5,418 bases of DNA from Candidatus Uhrbacteria bacterium. Its GTDB lineage: Bacteria > Patescibacteriota > Patescibacteriia > JACQRZ01. A program made the position numbers and the translations under genes. Position 1 is the stretch's first letter. Each line of letters begins with the position of its first letter. The notes beneath the pieces were generated by a model. That model did not search any database and had not been told where the DNA came from. It was given only the letters and a program-made list of their open reading frames with translations. Shown piece after piece: positions 1-5,234 of the stretch. The stretch is taken from contig JACQWH010000080.1 of NCBI GenBank assembly GCA_016209345.1, positions 1-5,418 of the forward strand, in the 5' to 3' direction.

Positions 1-24
1 GAATAATAAAAAAAGCATATCATG

Positions 25-54
25 AAAAAAGAACTCTGAACAGACGGCCGTCTG
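25..54 (-). terminator. possible weak terminator of the minus-strand block
   Basis: Read on the minus strand, a perfect 14-bp palindrome (CAGACGGCCGTCTG, 41-54) lies 5 bases past the stop codon of the 277-residue gene. It can fold as a 5-bp stem with a GGCC loop. A run of six T follows at 30-25, but ten bases separate it from the stem, which is too far for a textbook intrinsic terminator. The palindrome could instead be a protein-binding site or chance. Confidence 0.35.
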
Positions 55-59
55 GTAAT

Positions 60-893
60 TTATTCCTGCCCGCTTGGCTTTCTTCCCGGCTTTTTTCGCT
101 CTATCACTCCCTTTGCAGTCAGGCGGCCGATTGATTTAGTCACCTCCCACGGTTTCCTGCCGATTTTATCGGCAATATCCTTATCGCTCAATTTCCGTTG
201 CGGATCATTTTCTAACGCTTTCATTACTTGTTCGTCAATGAGTTTTTCCGATTCGCGAGTGGCTTTCAAACGCAAAATCTTTCTTTGCAATCCCACTTCT
301 TCGCCCGTCATCTGTTCACTTGGCACATCCACAGTTCCACCCATCATTGTGTTGAGTTCCTGCAAGATATGGGCCTGTTCCTCCGAATCCTTGGGAAATT
401 TCCAGGCGACATTCCTCCATGCCGTATTGAGACGCGCCACCACCGACCGATCATGTCTGACGAAAAGAGGGGCAAGTGTTTTACCTGCCTCGAGCAGGGC
501 ATAAATCGACCCCGCCCACACGGCATTATATTCGATTTTCATTTCTATATTTTTGGCTTGATTCTCCACCTGGTTCATATATTCAGAACATATCTCGCGA
601 ATATGTTGTCTGGCCAAATGCATGACTGCCCCGCTCAACAATATGGTAAGGGCGGCATCGCGCCTATCCATATCGTCATCCGATTCATCCGTTGCAATGA
701 CTCGAACGAGTCCTTTGAGCATATCCTCTTGCTCCGCGTGATTGGTGCCAACATCAGAAAGAAGTTTTGCGATGATGGCTGCCTTTTCAGCGGGTTTTTT
801 ACTGCTTACAAGCGCGTCTCTGTCGGTTTCATCTCGAAGAATTTTTTCCAGCGCAAAAGCCGACTGTTTACCATAATCAGAAGTGGTGGTCAT
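60..893 (-). CDS. unidentified protein with C-terminal winged-helix-like DNA-binding domain
   Basis: A 277-residue cytoplasmic protein that I do not recognise as a named family. No signal peptide or transmembrane segment is visible. Residues 1-215 are charged and mostly helical in character, with acidic stretches such as DESDDDMDRRD around 69-79. Residues 218-266 look like a winged helix-turn-helix: a helix (IDEQVMKALEND), then LSDKDIADKIGR as helix 2, KPWEVTKSIGRLTAKG as the recognition helix, and VIERKK as the wing. This is the layout of MarR/Lrp-type regulators, where IADKIG and VTKSIGRL are the usual positions. The tail KKPGRKPSG resembles an AT-hook and would add minor-groove contacts. 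The ATG at 891-893 has no Shine-Dalgarno upstream, as for two other genes here. It starts 23 bases after the protease stop on the same strand, so co-transcription with the protease is likely. A role as a regulator is inferred only from the C-terminus; the N-terminal 200 residues are unassigned. Confidence 0.85.
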   Translation of the reverse strand: MTTTSDYGKQSAFALEKILRDETDRDALVSSKKPAEKAAIIAKLLSDVGTNHAEQEDMLKGLVRVIATDESDDDMDRRDAALTILLSGAVMHLARQHIREICSEYMNQVENQAKNIEMKIEYNAVWAGSIYALLEAGKTLAPLFVRHDRSVVARLNTAWRNVAWKFPKDSEEQAHILQELNTMMGGTVDVPSEQMTGEEVGLQRKILRLKATRESEKLIDEQVMKALENDPQRKLSDKDIADKIGRKPWEVTKSIGRLTAKGVIERKKPGRKPSGQE

Positions 894-916
894 AGTATAC
901 GCATGAATAATAACAT

Positions 917-3355
917 CTAATCGCCAATCGTTATTTTTTCAATATCCTCATTCGTAATCCCCAGGCCGAGCCGGCGCATAATGCCAAATGCATCGTCGGG
1001 TCGGCCAAGGTAATAGGCCTTTTTGTCTTTGGGATAGATATAATATGCTTTGCCGTGATCGTCAATATCCAGTACTATTCGACCGAGGACTCTGTCCGGA
1101 TACGCCGTGTATCGAGTAATAAACTGATGCGTGACACCAAGACCGAGCCGGCGCATGATGGCAAACGCATCAGCCGGGCGCCCGAGATAGTACCGCCGAA
1201 GATCAACGGGGGACACATACCACGCTTCGCCCTTGCTCTGTACCTGGAGTATGATACCCCCTTTAAGCCGCTTTGCCATTGATGTTGGCTGTCCGGAGGG
1301 AGGAGGGGGGCTTGTCAGTGCAAGCGGCGCTTGTTGAATGGACGGAAACGTGACGGATGATGACTTTTCAAATGAAGGGACGAGAAATGTCGGTACCGTG
1401 ATAGGGGATTTTTCTATCGGGACGGGAAGCGCGTCCTGAATATCAATAGCATCTTGCGATACGGCAACCTCTCCGAGCGAGGATGAGACCGCGCGAATGA
1501 AGTATGTCCCCGCCTTCAGCGAGCGCGGTATCGCAATATCAAGCTCATTTGCGGCGCGTACCGTTATGTTTTCCGTTGGAACGGGCACGTCGATGGACTG
1601 TCTGTCGGTGAGGCGGAGCGAGAAATCGGACAGGAACGCATCGATACGGACATGGATCGTGTCGCCGACGCGGGGAGTGGCGGGAGTGATACGGAGCGCT
1701 GTCGGATGGATGGATGTTCGCTCAAGCGCGCTGTGCGCATCCACTCTTCCGCCTATCTGCCCCTCAAAGCCAAAATTATACGCATCGACCGGCTCGGCTG
1801 ACGCGATGATTCGATTGATAATCTCCCAATTCTTCCATTCCGGATGCACCGACTTGAGATATGCCGCTATGCCCGATACGATCGGCGCGGAAAACGAGCT
1901 CCCGTCCTGCGTATCATAGAACTTTTTATCTTTTTGAAAAAGGGGAGGGCTGGTGCTGACAATGGAAACACCCGGAGCAGCGACCGAAACGCAAGCGTTT
2001 CCATACGATGCCCACGATGCTTTTTTCCTGCCATCAGACGCCGCGTCGGTATTATCAAGCGCCGCAACGCCGAGCATAATAAGCGAATTATTGTTATTGC
2101 ACACGGGGCTTTCGGGGATGAGATTGAGATTCTGGCCAATACCCCCAACCAAATCTCGATTACCGGCAGCGACGACCAGGAGCACCCCCTTGTCAAACGC
2201 TTTTTGATATATCTCGTTGTCTTTTTGAAAAAAACCAAGCGTCCCGAGCGAGGCAAAGCTCACGTTGACGATGTCGGCGCCATTGTCTATTGCATACTCA
2301 ATGCCTTTTTTGAGAAGGTCTGGGCTTGATGTTTTACCGTCGGATATGATAACCGGCATGATTTTGACACTATCGGCAATGCCTGCAATGCCGATGGAGT
2401 TGTTGCGAACCGCGCCGATAATTCCCGCGACAAAGGTTCCATGGCCGCCCTTTGGATCGACTGCGGCTGATCCGTCGAGAAAATTATATCCCAAATAGTC
2501 GTCTACAAAGCCGTTTCCGTCATCGTCCTTGCCATTTCCGGCGAACTCTCCCTTGTTTGTCCATATACGACCCGCAAGGTCGGGATGATTGGCATAGACG
2601 CCGTCGTCGAGTACCGCCACGACCACCTCTTTTTTTGTCGGCGTTTTCCATAGCGACGGAACATTCACCTGACTGAGATAATACTGCTGATAGGAGAGCT
2701 CATCGTTTGATAGCGGCGCACTGACGACAAATGATTTGTCTGCCTGCAGTCCATTTTTTGAAACAACACGAATTTGACGGGTATTTTTTGACAGCGAAGG
2801 CGGCACGCGCACGTCAATGCTCGTGTATCCCCAGCTCGTCACGCTTCCGGGGATGTCGTCAAAATATACGGATCCCGTGATGTCGCCAAACCCGTTTCCG
2901 ACAACTCGAATGGTGTCGCCGGTTTTTGCGGCGATGGAGGGAATCGTTGCATCCATTCTCGGGTTGACTTTATAGGGCGCGCGCCCTTTGTCCTGGTGGA
3001 ATTCTGTTGTCTGACACGCTCCTCCGTCATTTCCGCACAGCGTTTTATTTCCCGCACCTATGACAATCATGTCGCCCTCTATGGGCGCGCTGCTTGGCAA
3101 CTGCATATGAATCTGGGTGTCGGACCAGGACATTGGCGGCTGCGAGGCAATTTGCTTTCCTGAAACACAGAAATCCGTTGTCATAAAGCAGACGTAGCTA
3201 TACGGAGATGCGCCGGTGCCAAAACCGCTGCCGTAGATATCAAAAAATTCGTCGTGCCGGATGTTGCTTTTGGAAAGCGAAATACCTGCCGCCGCAAGGG
3301 GCAGTGGGGAAGGAGCGAATAGTGCAAGCGTAAGGAATAGTAATATTTTTTTCAT
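917..3355 (-). CDS. secreted subtilisin-like (S8) serine protease with TIG-like domains and C-terminal YYLGRP repeats
   Basis: An 812-residue exported peptidase. Residues 1-23 are a Sec signal peptide (MKK, hydrophobic core, cleavage probably near LAAAG). Two IPT/TIG-like Ig folds follow, about 24-120 (YGSGFG) and 132-212 (VVGNGFGDITGSVYF). The S8 domain spans about 215-545. Its catalytic Asp250 is in VAVLDDGV, His305 in GGHGTFVAG, the oxyanion Asn399 in VVAAGN and Ser487 in GSSFSAP, so it should be active. GNGKDDDGNGFVDDYLGYNF (273-292) is the Asp/Gly-rich, probably calcium-binding loop common in this family. Residues 549-640 form another beta-rich domain and 641-697 a Pro/Ser-rich linker. 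Two repeats end the protein (699-746 and 758-805). There is no inhibitor-I9 propeptide, no LPXTG motif and no C-terminal membrane helix, so any surface attachment would have to come from the repeats. The start is fixed by the signal peptide. The ATG lacks a Shine-Dalgarno and sits about 15 bases from the predicted transcription start. The substrate is unknown. Confidence 0.95.
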   Translation of the reverse strand: MKKILLFLTLALFAPSPLPLAAAGISLSKSNIRHDEFFDIYGSGFGTGASPYSYVCFMTTDFCVSGKQIASQPPMSWSDTQIHMQLPSSAPIEGDMIVIGAGNKTLCGNDGGACQTTEFHQDKGRAPYKVNPRMDATIPSIAAKTGDTIRVVGNGFGDITGSVYFDDIPGSVTSWGYTSIDVRVPPSLSKNTRQIRVVSKNGLQADKSFVVSAPLSNDELSYQQYYLSQVNVPSLWKTPTKKEVVVAVLDDGVYANHPDLAGRIWTNKGEFAGNGKDDDGNGFVDDYLGYNFLDGSAAVDPKGGHGTFVAGIIGAVRNNSIGIAGIADSVKIMPVIISDGKTSSPDLLKKGIEYAIDNGADIVNVSFASLGTLGFFQKDNEIYQKAFDKGVLLVVAAGNRDLVGGIGQNLNLIPESPVCNNNNSLIMLGVAALDNTDAASDGRKKASWASYGNACVSVAAPGVSIVSTSPPLFQKDKKFYDTQDGSSFSAPIVSGIAAYLKSVHPEWKNWEIINRIIASAEPVDAYNFGFEGQIGGRVDAHSALERTSIHPTALRITPATPRVGDTIHVRIDAFLSDFSLRLTDRQSIDVPVPTENITVRAANELDIAIPRSLKAGTYFIRAVSSSLGEVAVSQDAIDIQDALPVPIEKSPITVPTFLVPSFEKSSSVTFPSIQQAPLALTSPPPPSGQPTSMAKRLKGGIILQVQSKGEAWYVSPVDLRRYYLGRPADAFAIMRRLGLGVTHQFITRYTAYPDRVLGRIVLDIDDHGKAYYIYPKDKKAYYLGRPDDAFGIMRRLGLGITNEDIEKITIGD
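941..1084 (-). repeat. C-terminal YYLGRP repeat, copy 2 (protease residues 758-805)
   Basis: The second copy of a 48-residue repeat in the secreted protease. It begins GRIVLDIDDHGKAYYIYP, contains KKAYYLGRPDDAFGIMRRL, and ends GLGITNEDI. It aligns without gaps to copy 1. The best-conserved part is YYLGRPxDAFxIMRRLGLG, and the encoding DNA is also alike there. The aromatic beta-strand half (AYYIYP, AYYLG) followed by a short helix (DAFGIMRRLG) suggests a small autonomous module. I recall such modules at the C-termini of exported Candidate Phyla Radiation proteins, with no established function. Confidence 0.85.
1118..1261 (-). repeat. C-terminal YYLGRP repeat, copy 1 (protease residues 699-746)
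   Basis: The first copy of the repeat. It begins GGIILQVQSKGEAWYVSP, contains RRYYLGRPADAFAIMRRL, and ends GLGVTHQFI. It follows the proline-rich linker and is separated from copy 2 by 11 residues (TRYTAYPDRVL). The two copies share the positions of AWYV/AYYI, P, YYLGRP, DAF, IMRRLGLG and a T after the final glycine. That pattern indicates tandem duplication of one domain. Confidence 0.85.
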
Positions 3356-3376
3356 TTTTGGAAAATTACAAATTCA

Positions 3377-3405
3377 ATTATACCCCCTCTTGTTCTTTTT
3401 GTGAA
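3377..3405 (-). promoter_or_regulatory. sigma-70-type promoter of the protease gene
   Basis: On the minus strand, TTCACA (3405-3400, one mismatch to TTGACA) is followed by a spacer of exactly 17 bases and a perfect TATAAT (3382-3377). Transcription would start near 3370, leaving a leader of about 15 bases before the ATG at 3355. So short a leader fits the missing Shine-Dalgarno. This is the strongest promoter match in the window. Confidence 0.75.
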
Positions 3406-3418
3406 TGTATGGTAGTAT
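3390..3418 (+). promoter_or_regulatory. candidate rpsB-tsf promoter, overlapping the divergent protease promoter
   Basis: TTGTTC (3390-3395) is followed by 17 bases and TAGTAT (3413-3418), which is preceded by TGG as in an extended -10 element. Each box is imperfect (3/6 and 4/6), so the call rests on spacing, the extended -10 and position. Transcription would start near 3425, giving an rpsB leader of about 310 bases. Its -35 box lies inside the spacer of the protease promoter and the reverse is also true. Confidence 0.45.
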
Positions 3419-3431
3419 TACTCAATGAGCG

Positions 3432-3456
3432 AACCTGACGGATCCGTTAGGTTTTT
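3432..3456 (+). terminator. terminator-like hairpin at the start of the rpsB leader (possible attenuator)
   Basis: AACCTGACG (3432-3440) pairs with CGTTAGGTT (3445-3453) around a GATC loop, giving nine base pairs with one G-U, and the T-run TTTTT (3452-3456) overlaps and follows the 3' arm. The T-run is on the plus-strand side only. No plus-strand gene lies upstream to need termination, so it would act on transcripts begun at the rpsB promoter, or it may be a 5' stabilising hairpin. The site is also a near-perfect 22-bp DNA palindrome and could be an operator. Confidence 0.5.
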
Positions 3457-3472
3457 ATTAATCATACCCATC

Positions 3473-3648
3473 TGAGCCCATCAAAAAACTACCCTTGGGT
3501 AAGTTATTCCGGCTCATTTCTGTCCAATTTCGCCCGAAAGCGGCGCTGAACTTGTCGGAATACAGTAGTATTCCTGTCGCATTCGTCATCCACTTTCAGA
3601 CAAAATTAAATCAGAAATGACCAGGAATCTAGTTGTTTTGATGGGCTC
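3473..3648 (+). ncRNA. nested rod-like structured element in the rpsB 5' leader
   Basis: The closing stem P1 is a perfect 13 bp (3474-3486 with 3636-3648; GAGCCCATCAAAA and its complement). P2 pairs 3506-3522 with 3612-3628 at 15 of 17 positions, including nine consecutive pairs (TCATTTCTG/CAGAAATGA). P3 pairs 3535-3544 with 3576-3585 at 9 of 10 positions, one of them G-U. P4 is an apical hairpin, GGAATAC-AGTA-GTATTCC (3557-3574). A small CUUG-loop hairpin (about 3488-3505) sits between P1 and P2. All stems are nested and compatible. I do not recognise tmRNA, RNase P, SRP or T-box signatures. It probably belongs to the rpsB mRNA leader, where S2 autoregulation would be a reasonable role. A non-coding foldback (MITE-like) insertion with 13-bp terminal inverted repeats is the alternative; no clear target duplication is seen. 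Confidence 0.6.
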
Positions 3649-3658
3649 TCACCTCCTC

Positions 3659-3683
3659 CTCCAAGGAAATGCATACCTTGGGG
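3659..3683 (+). promoter_or_regulatory. leader hairpin after an anti-SD-like pyrimidine tract
   Basis: CTCCAAGG (3659-3666) pairs with CCTTGGGG (3676-3683), eight pairs with one G-U, around a nine-base loop. The stem begins inside the run CACCTCCTCCTCC (3650-3662), whose first part matches the 3' end of bacterial 16S rRNA. The run can also pair through CTCCT with AGGAG of the rpsB ribosome-binding site. Folding of this hairpin would affect that competition. Confidence 0.45.
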
Positions 3684-3699
3684 AACGAATGGGTAGACG

Positions 3700-3727
3700 A
3701 GCCGATGTTCATCGGCTAAGAAAGGAG
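3700..3727 (+). promoter_or_regulatory. rpsB ribosome-binding site with an adjoining hairpin
   Basis: AGCCGAT (3700-3706) and ATCGGCT (3711-3717) form a 7-bp stem with a GTTC loop. AAAGGAG (3721-3727) follows, 8 bases before the rpsB ATG at 3736, and is the only good Shine-Dalgarno in the window. The hairpin leaves the site exposed, but GAGCC (3699-3703) can alternatively pair with GGCTC (3644-3648), the 3' arm of the long-range stem. Confidence 0.6.
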
Positions 3728-3735
3728 CACTTTTT

Positions 3736-4485
3736 ATGCCACAACTCCCAGCGCTGGTGACAATGTTGGAATCAGGACTCCATTTCGGTCATAAGCGCTC
3801 GCGGCGCTATCCGAAGATGGAGCCATTTATTTTTACGACGAAGAACGACATCAATATCATCGATCTTCGAAAGACCCTGGATTATCTCTCAGGAGCGCTT
3901 GACTATGTTCGACGACTTGGGGAGACCGGCGCAACACTGCTTTTTGTGGGAACAAAAAAACAGGCGGCTCCGCTTGTCGCGCAGTATGCCGGCGTGTGCA
4001 ATCAACCCTACGTCGCAACCCGGTGGATCGGCGGCACCCTGACAAACTTTGCCGTGATATCAAAGATGATAAAGAAATACTGGAACCTCACCGGACAGCG
4101 CGACGGAGGAGAGTTTGAAAAATATACCAAAAAGGAACAACTGGATCTTTCCCGTGAAATAGAAGAACTTGAGTCCCTTATCGGCGGAATTAAACACTTG
4201 CAAAAGCTGCCAGCCGCGCTTTTTGTTGTGGACATAAGCCACGATTCAACAGCCGTCAAAGAAGGCCGAAAGCGGAATGTGCCGATTGTGGCGCTCTGCG
4301 ATACGAACGTAAATCCCGAACTTGTGAACTACCCCATACCCGCAAACGACGATGCGGTAAAGGGTCTGAACCTTATCCTTGATCTTGTCTCAAAGAGCTA
4401 TTGTGAAGGCGTTGCCCGTAAGGCGCAAGCAAAAGAAAAAGAAGAGGCGAAAAACCAGGGCACTGAGAAGTCGCTCGAAATCTAA
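3736..4485 (+). CDS. rpsB: 30S ribosomal protein S2
   Basis: A 249-residue protein of the 30S subunit, placed between head and body and needed for S1 recruitment and initiation in well-studied bacteria. The N-terminal family signature is MLESGLHFGHKRSRRYPKM (10-28), with YIFxxxNxIxIIDLxKT appearing as FIFTTKNDINIIDLRKT (31-47). LLFVGTKKQA (68-77), PYVATRWIGGTLTNF (91-105) and the second signature, LPAALFVVDISHD through VALCDTNVNP (158-194), complete the fold. Residues 108-155 are the coiled-coil hairpin typical of S2. The C-terminus (226-249) is a Lys/Glu-rich tail. Length and motifs are normal for the family. The start is set by the conserved N-terminus and the Shine-Dalgarno at 3721-3727. 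The long structured leader upstream is unusual and suggests feedback control; S2 represses its own operon in gammaproteobacteria, but transferring that here is inference. tsf follows 96 bases downstream. Confidence 0.98.
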   Translation: MPQLPALVTMLESGLHFGHKRSRRYPKMEPFIFTTKNDINIIDLRKTLDYLSGALDYVRRLGETGATLLFVGTKKQAAPLVAQYAGVCNQPYVATRWIGGTLTNFAVISKMIKKYWNLTGQRDGGEFEKYTKKEQLDLSREIEELESLIGGIKHLQKLPAALFVVDISHDSTAVKEGRKRNVPIVALCDTNVNPELVNYPIPANDDAVKGLNLILDLVSKSYCEGVARKAQAKEKEEAKNQGTEKSLEI

Positions 4486-4491
4486 TACTCC

Positions 4492-4523
4492 TACGAATTA
4501 CAAATCTCTACGAATATACGAAT
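4492..4523 (+). repeat. three TACGAAT direct repeats between rpsB and tsf
   Basis: TACGAAT occurs at 4492-4498, 4509-4515 and 4517-4523 within an AT-rich spacer. The intervals are uneven (17 and 8 bases). This could be a decayed simple repeat or a small binding-site cluster. The 96-base spacer otherwise holds only a 10-bp palindrome (AGAGATCTCT, 4539-4548) and a possible -10 box. Confidence 0.5.
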
Positions 4524-4525
4524 AA

Positions 4526-4553
4526 TTTCAATCACTTGAGAGATCTCTATACT
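4526..4553 (+). promoter_or_regulatory. possible internal promoter for tsf
   Basis: TATACT (4548-4553) matches the -10 consensus at five of six positions, but the best -35 at a 16-base spacing is only TTTCAA (4526-4531). Transcription would start near 4560, some 20 bases before the tsf ATG. The T-rich stretch before that ATG has no Shine-Dalgarno, which would fit a short-leader transcript. The evidence is weak; read-through from rpsB is equally possible. Confidence 0.3.
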
Positions 4554-4581
4554 CTAAACGCTTACTCTTCTATCTATTTTT

Positions 4582-5166
4582 ATGTCAGACCAATCACTCA
4601 TCGTAAAGCTTCGTGAATTTACCGGCGCAGGCATCGTTGACTGTAAAAACGCGCTTGAGGAAGCTCAAGGCGATTATCAGGGTGCTGTTGAGCTCTTGAG
4701 AAAAAAAGGCCAGAAAGTTGCCGCAAACAAGCAGGAACGCGAGACAAAAGAGGGGCGCGTCCACGCATATATTCACGGCAACGGCAAGGCGGGAGCGCTT
4801 GTTGAGATACTCTGCGAAACGGACTTTGTGGCACGCAACGAACAGTTTATCCAGTTTTGCCATGATGTTGCCATGCATATCGTCGCTGCAAATCCGCTGT
4901 ATGTGCGCACCGGCGATGTCCCGTCGGAAACAATAGAAAAAGAACGAGCCATCTATGAAGAACAGATGGCAGGGGAAAACAAACCGCCGGAGATCAAGGA
5001 TAAGATTATCCAGGGAAAACTTGCAAAATACTATCAAGAAGTGTGCCTGCTCAACCAACTGTTTATCAAGGACGATTCCCAGACCGTGGAGCAGTATCTG
5101 ACCTCAATGATTGCAAAAATCGGCGAGAAAATAGAAATTCGCAGATTTAGCAGATTCTCGTTGTAA
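4582..5166 (+). CDS. tsf: translation elongation factor Ts, short form
   Basis: A 194-residue guanine-nucleotide exchange factor that releases GDP from EF-Tu so it can reload with GTP. The N-terminal UBA-like EF-Tu-binding domain covers residues 1-50 and carries the signature LREFTGAGIVDCKNALEE (10-27), followed by DYQGAVELLRKKG. The core exchange motif TDFVARN is at 80-86, within VEILCETDFVARNEQF, and inserts near the EF-Tu nucleotide site. The rest is a single core domain ending in IAKIGEKIEIRRF (177-189). The protein is far shorter than the E. coli form (about 283 residues) and close to the Thermus form (about 196), which lacks the second core repeat and works as a dimer; dimerisation here is inferred by analogy. 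The start is set by homology, as no Shine-Dalgarno is present. The gene pairs with rpsB, and a hairpin/T-run follows at 5211-5234. Confidence 0.97.
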   Translation: MSDQSLIVKLREFTGAGIVDCKNALEEAQGDYQGAVELLRKKGQKVAANKQERETKEGRVHAYIHGNGKAGALVEILCETDFVARNEQFIQFCHDVAMHIVAANPLYVRTGDVPSETIEKERAIYEEQMAGENKPPEIKDKIIQGKLAKYYQEVCLLNQLFIKDDSQTVEQYLTSMIAKIGEKIEIRRFSRFSL

Positions 5167-5174
5167 ATTGTCAA

Positions 5175-5202
5175 TTGTTGATTTAAATAAAGAGAGTATA
5201 CT
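5175..5202 (+). promoter_or_regulatory. possible promoter downstream of tsf
   Basis: TATACT (5197-5202) matches five of six -10 positions and lies 16 bases after TTGTTG (5175-5180), a half-matching -35. A start near 5209 would place the following hairpin at the very 5' end of the transcript, the same layout as at the rpsB leader. The AT-rich context raises the chance of a fortuitous match. Confidence 0.35.
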
Positions 5203-5210
5203 AACTACGG

Positions 5211-5234
5211 TGCGAGATATCGTCGCAGTTTTTT
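5211..5234 (+). terminator. intrinsic terminator of the rpsB-tsf operon
   Basis: TGCGA (5211-5215) and TCGCA (5223-5227) form a 5-bp stem around a 7-base loop. G and six T (5228-5234) follow directly. The hairpin lies 45 bases after the tsf stop codon. The stem is short, but stem, T-run and position together support termination. Confidence 0.55.

Noticed and set aside
22..39. Short plus-strand ATG frame (MKKEL).
   Set aside because: It ends after five codons and is AT-rich background.
228..920. 230-codon plus-strand open frame opposite the winged-helix gene.
   Set aside because: It is antisense to a gene with a recognisable domain, and its own translation is Phe/His/Ile/Cys-rich with no domain. 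It is a shadow frame.
1844..2329. Plus-strand frame of 161 codons and other frames within the protease gene.
   Set aside because: They lie opposite or out of phase with the conserved subtilase catalytic domain and show no family features.
3473..3720. tmRNA, SRP RNA, RNase P RNA or T-box identity for the structured leader.
   Set aside because: None of the diagnostic sequences (tmRNA ends, SRP GGAAG/GNAR loop, RNase P GAGGAAAGUC, T-box GGGUGG) is present.
3617..3760. 47-codon open frame (starts MTRNLVVLMG, contains three consecutive CTC Leu codons) overlapping the rpsB start in another frame.
   Set aside because: No SD, start lies inside the P2 stem, product resembles nothing known, and the Leu run is just the CTC pyrimidine tract. 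A leader peptide cannot be excluded without ribosome profiling.
4594..5058. 154-codon minus-strand frame opposite tsf.
   Set aside because: The plus strand encodes EF-Ts with its signatures; the antisense product is low-quality and Phe/Cys-rich.
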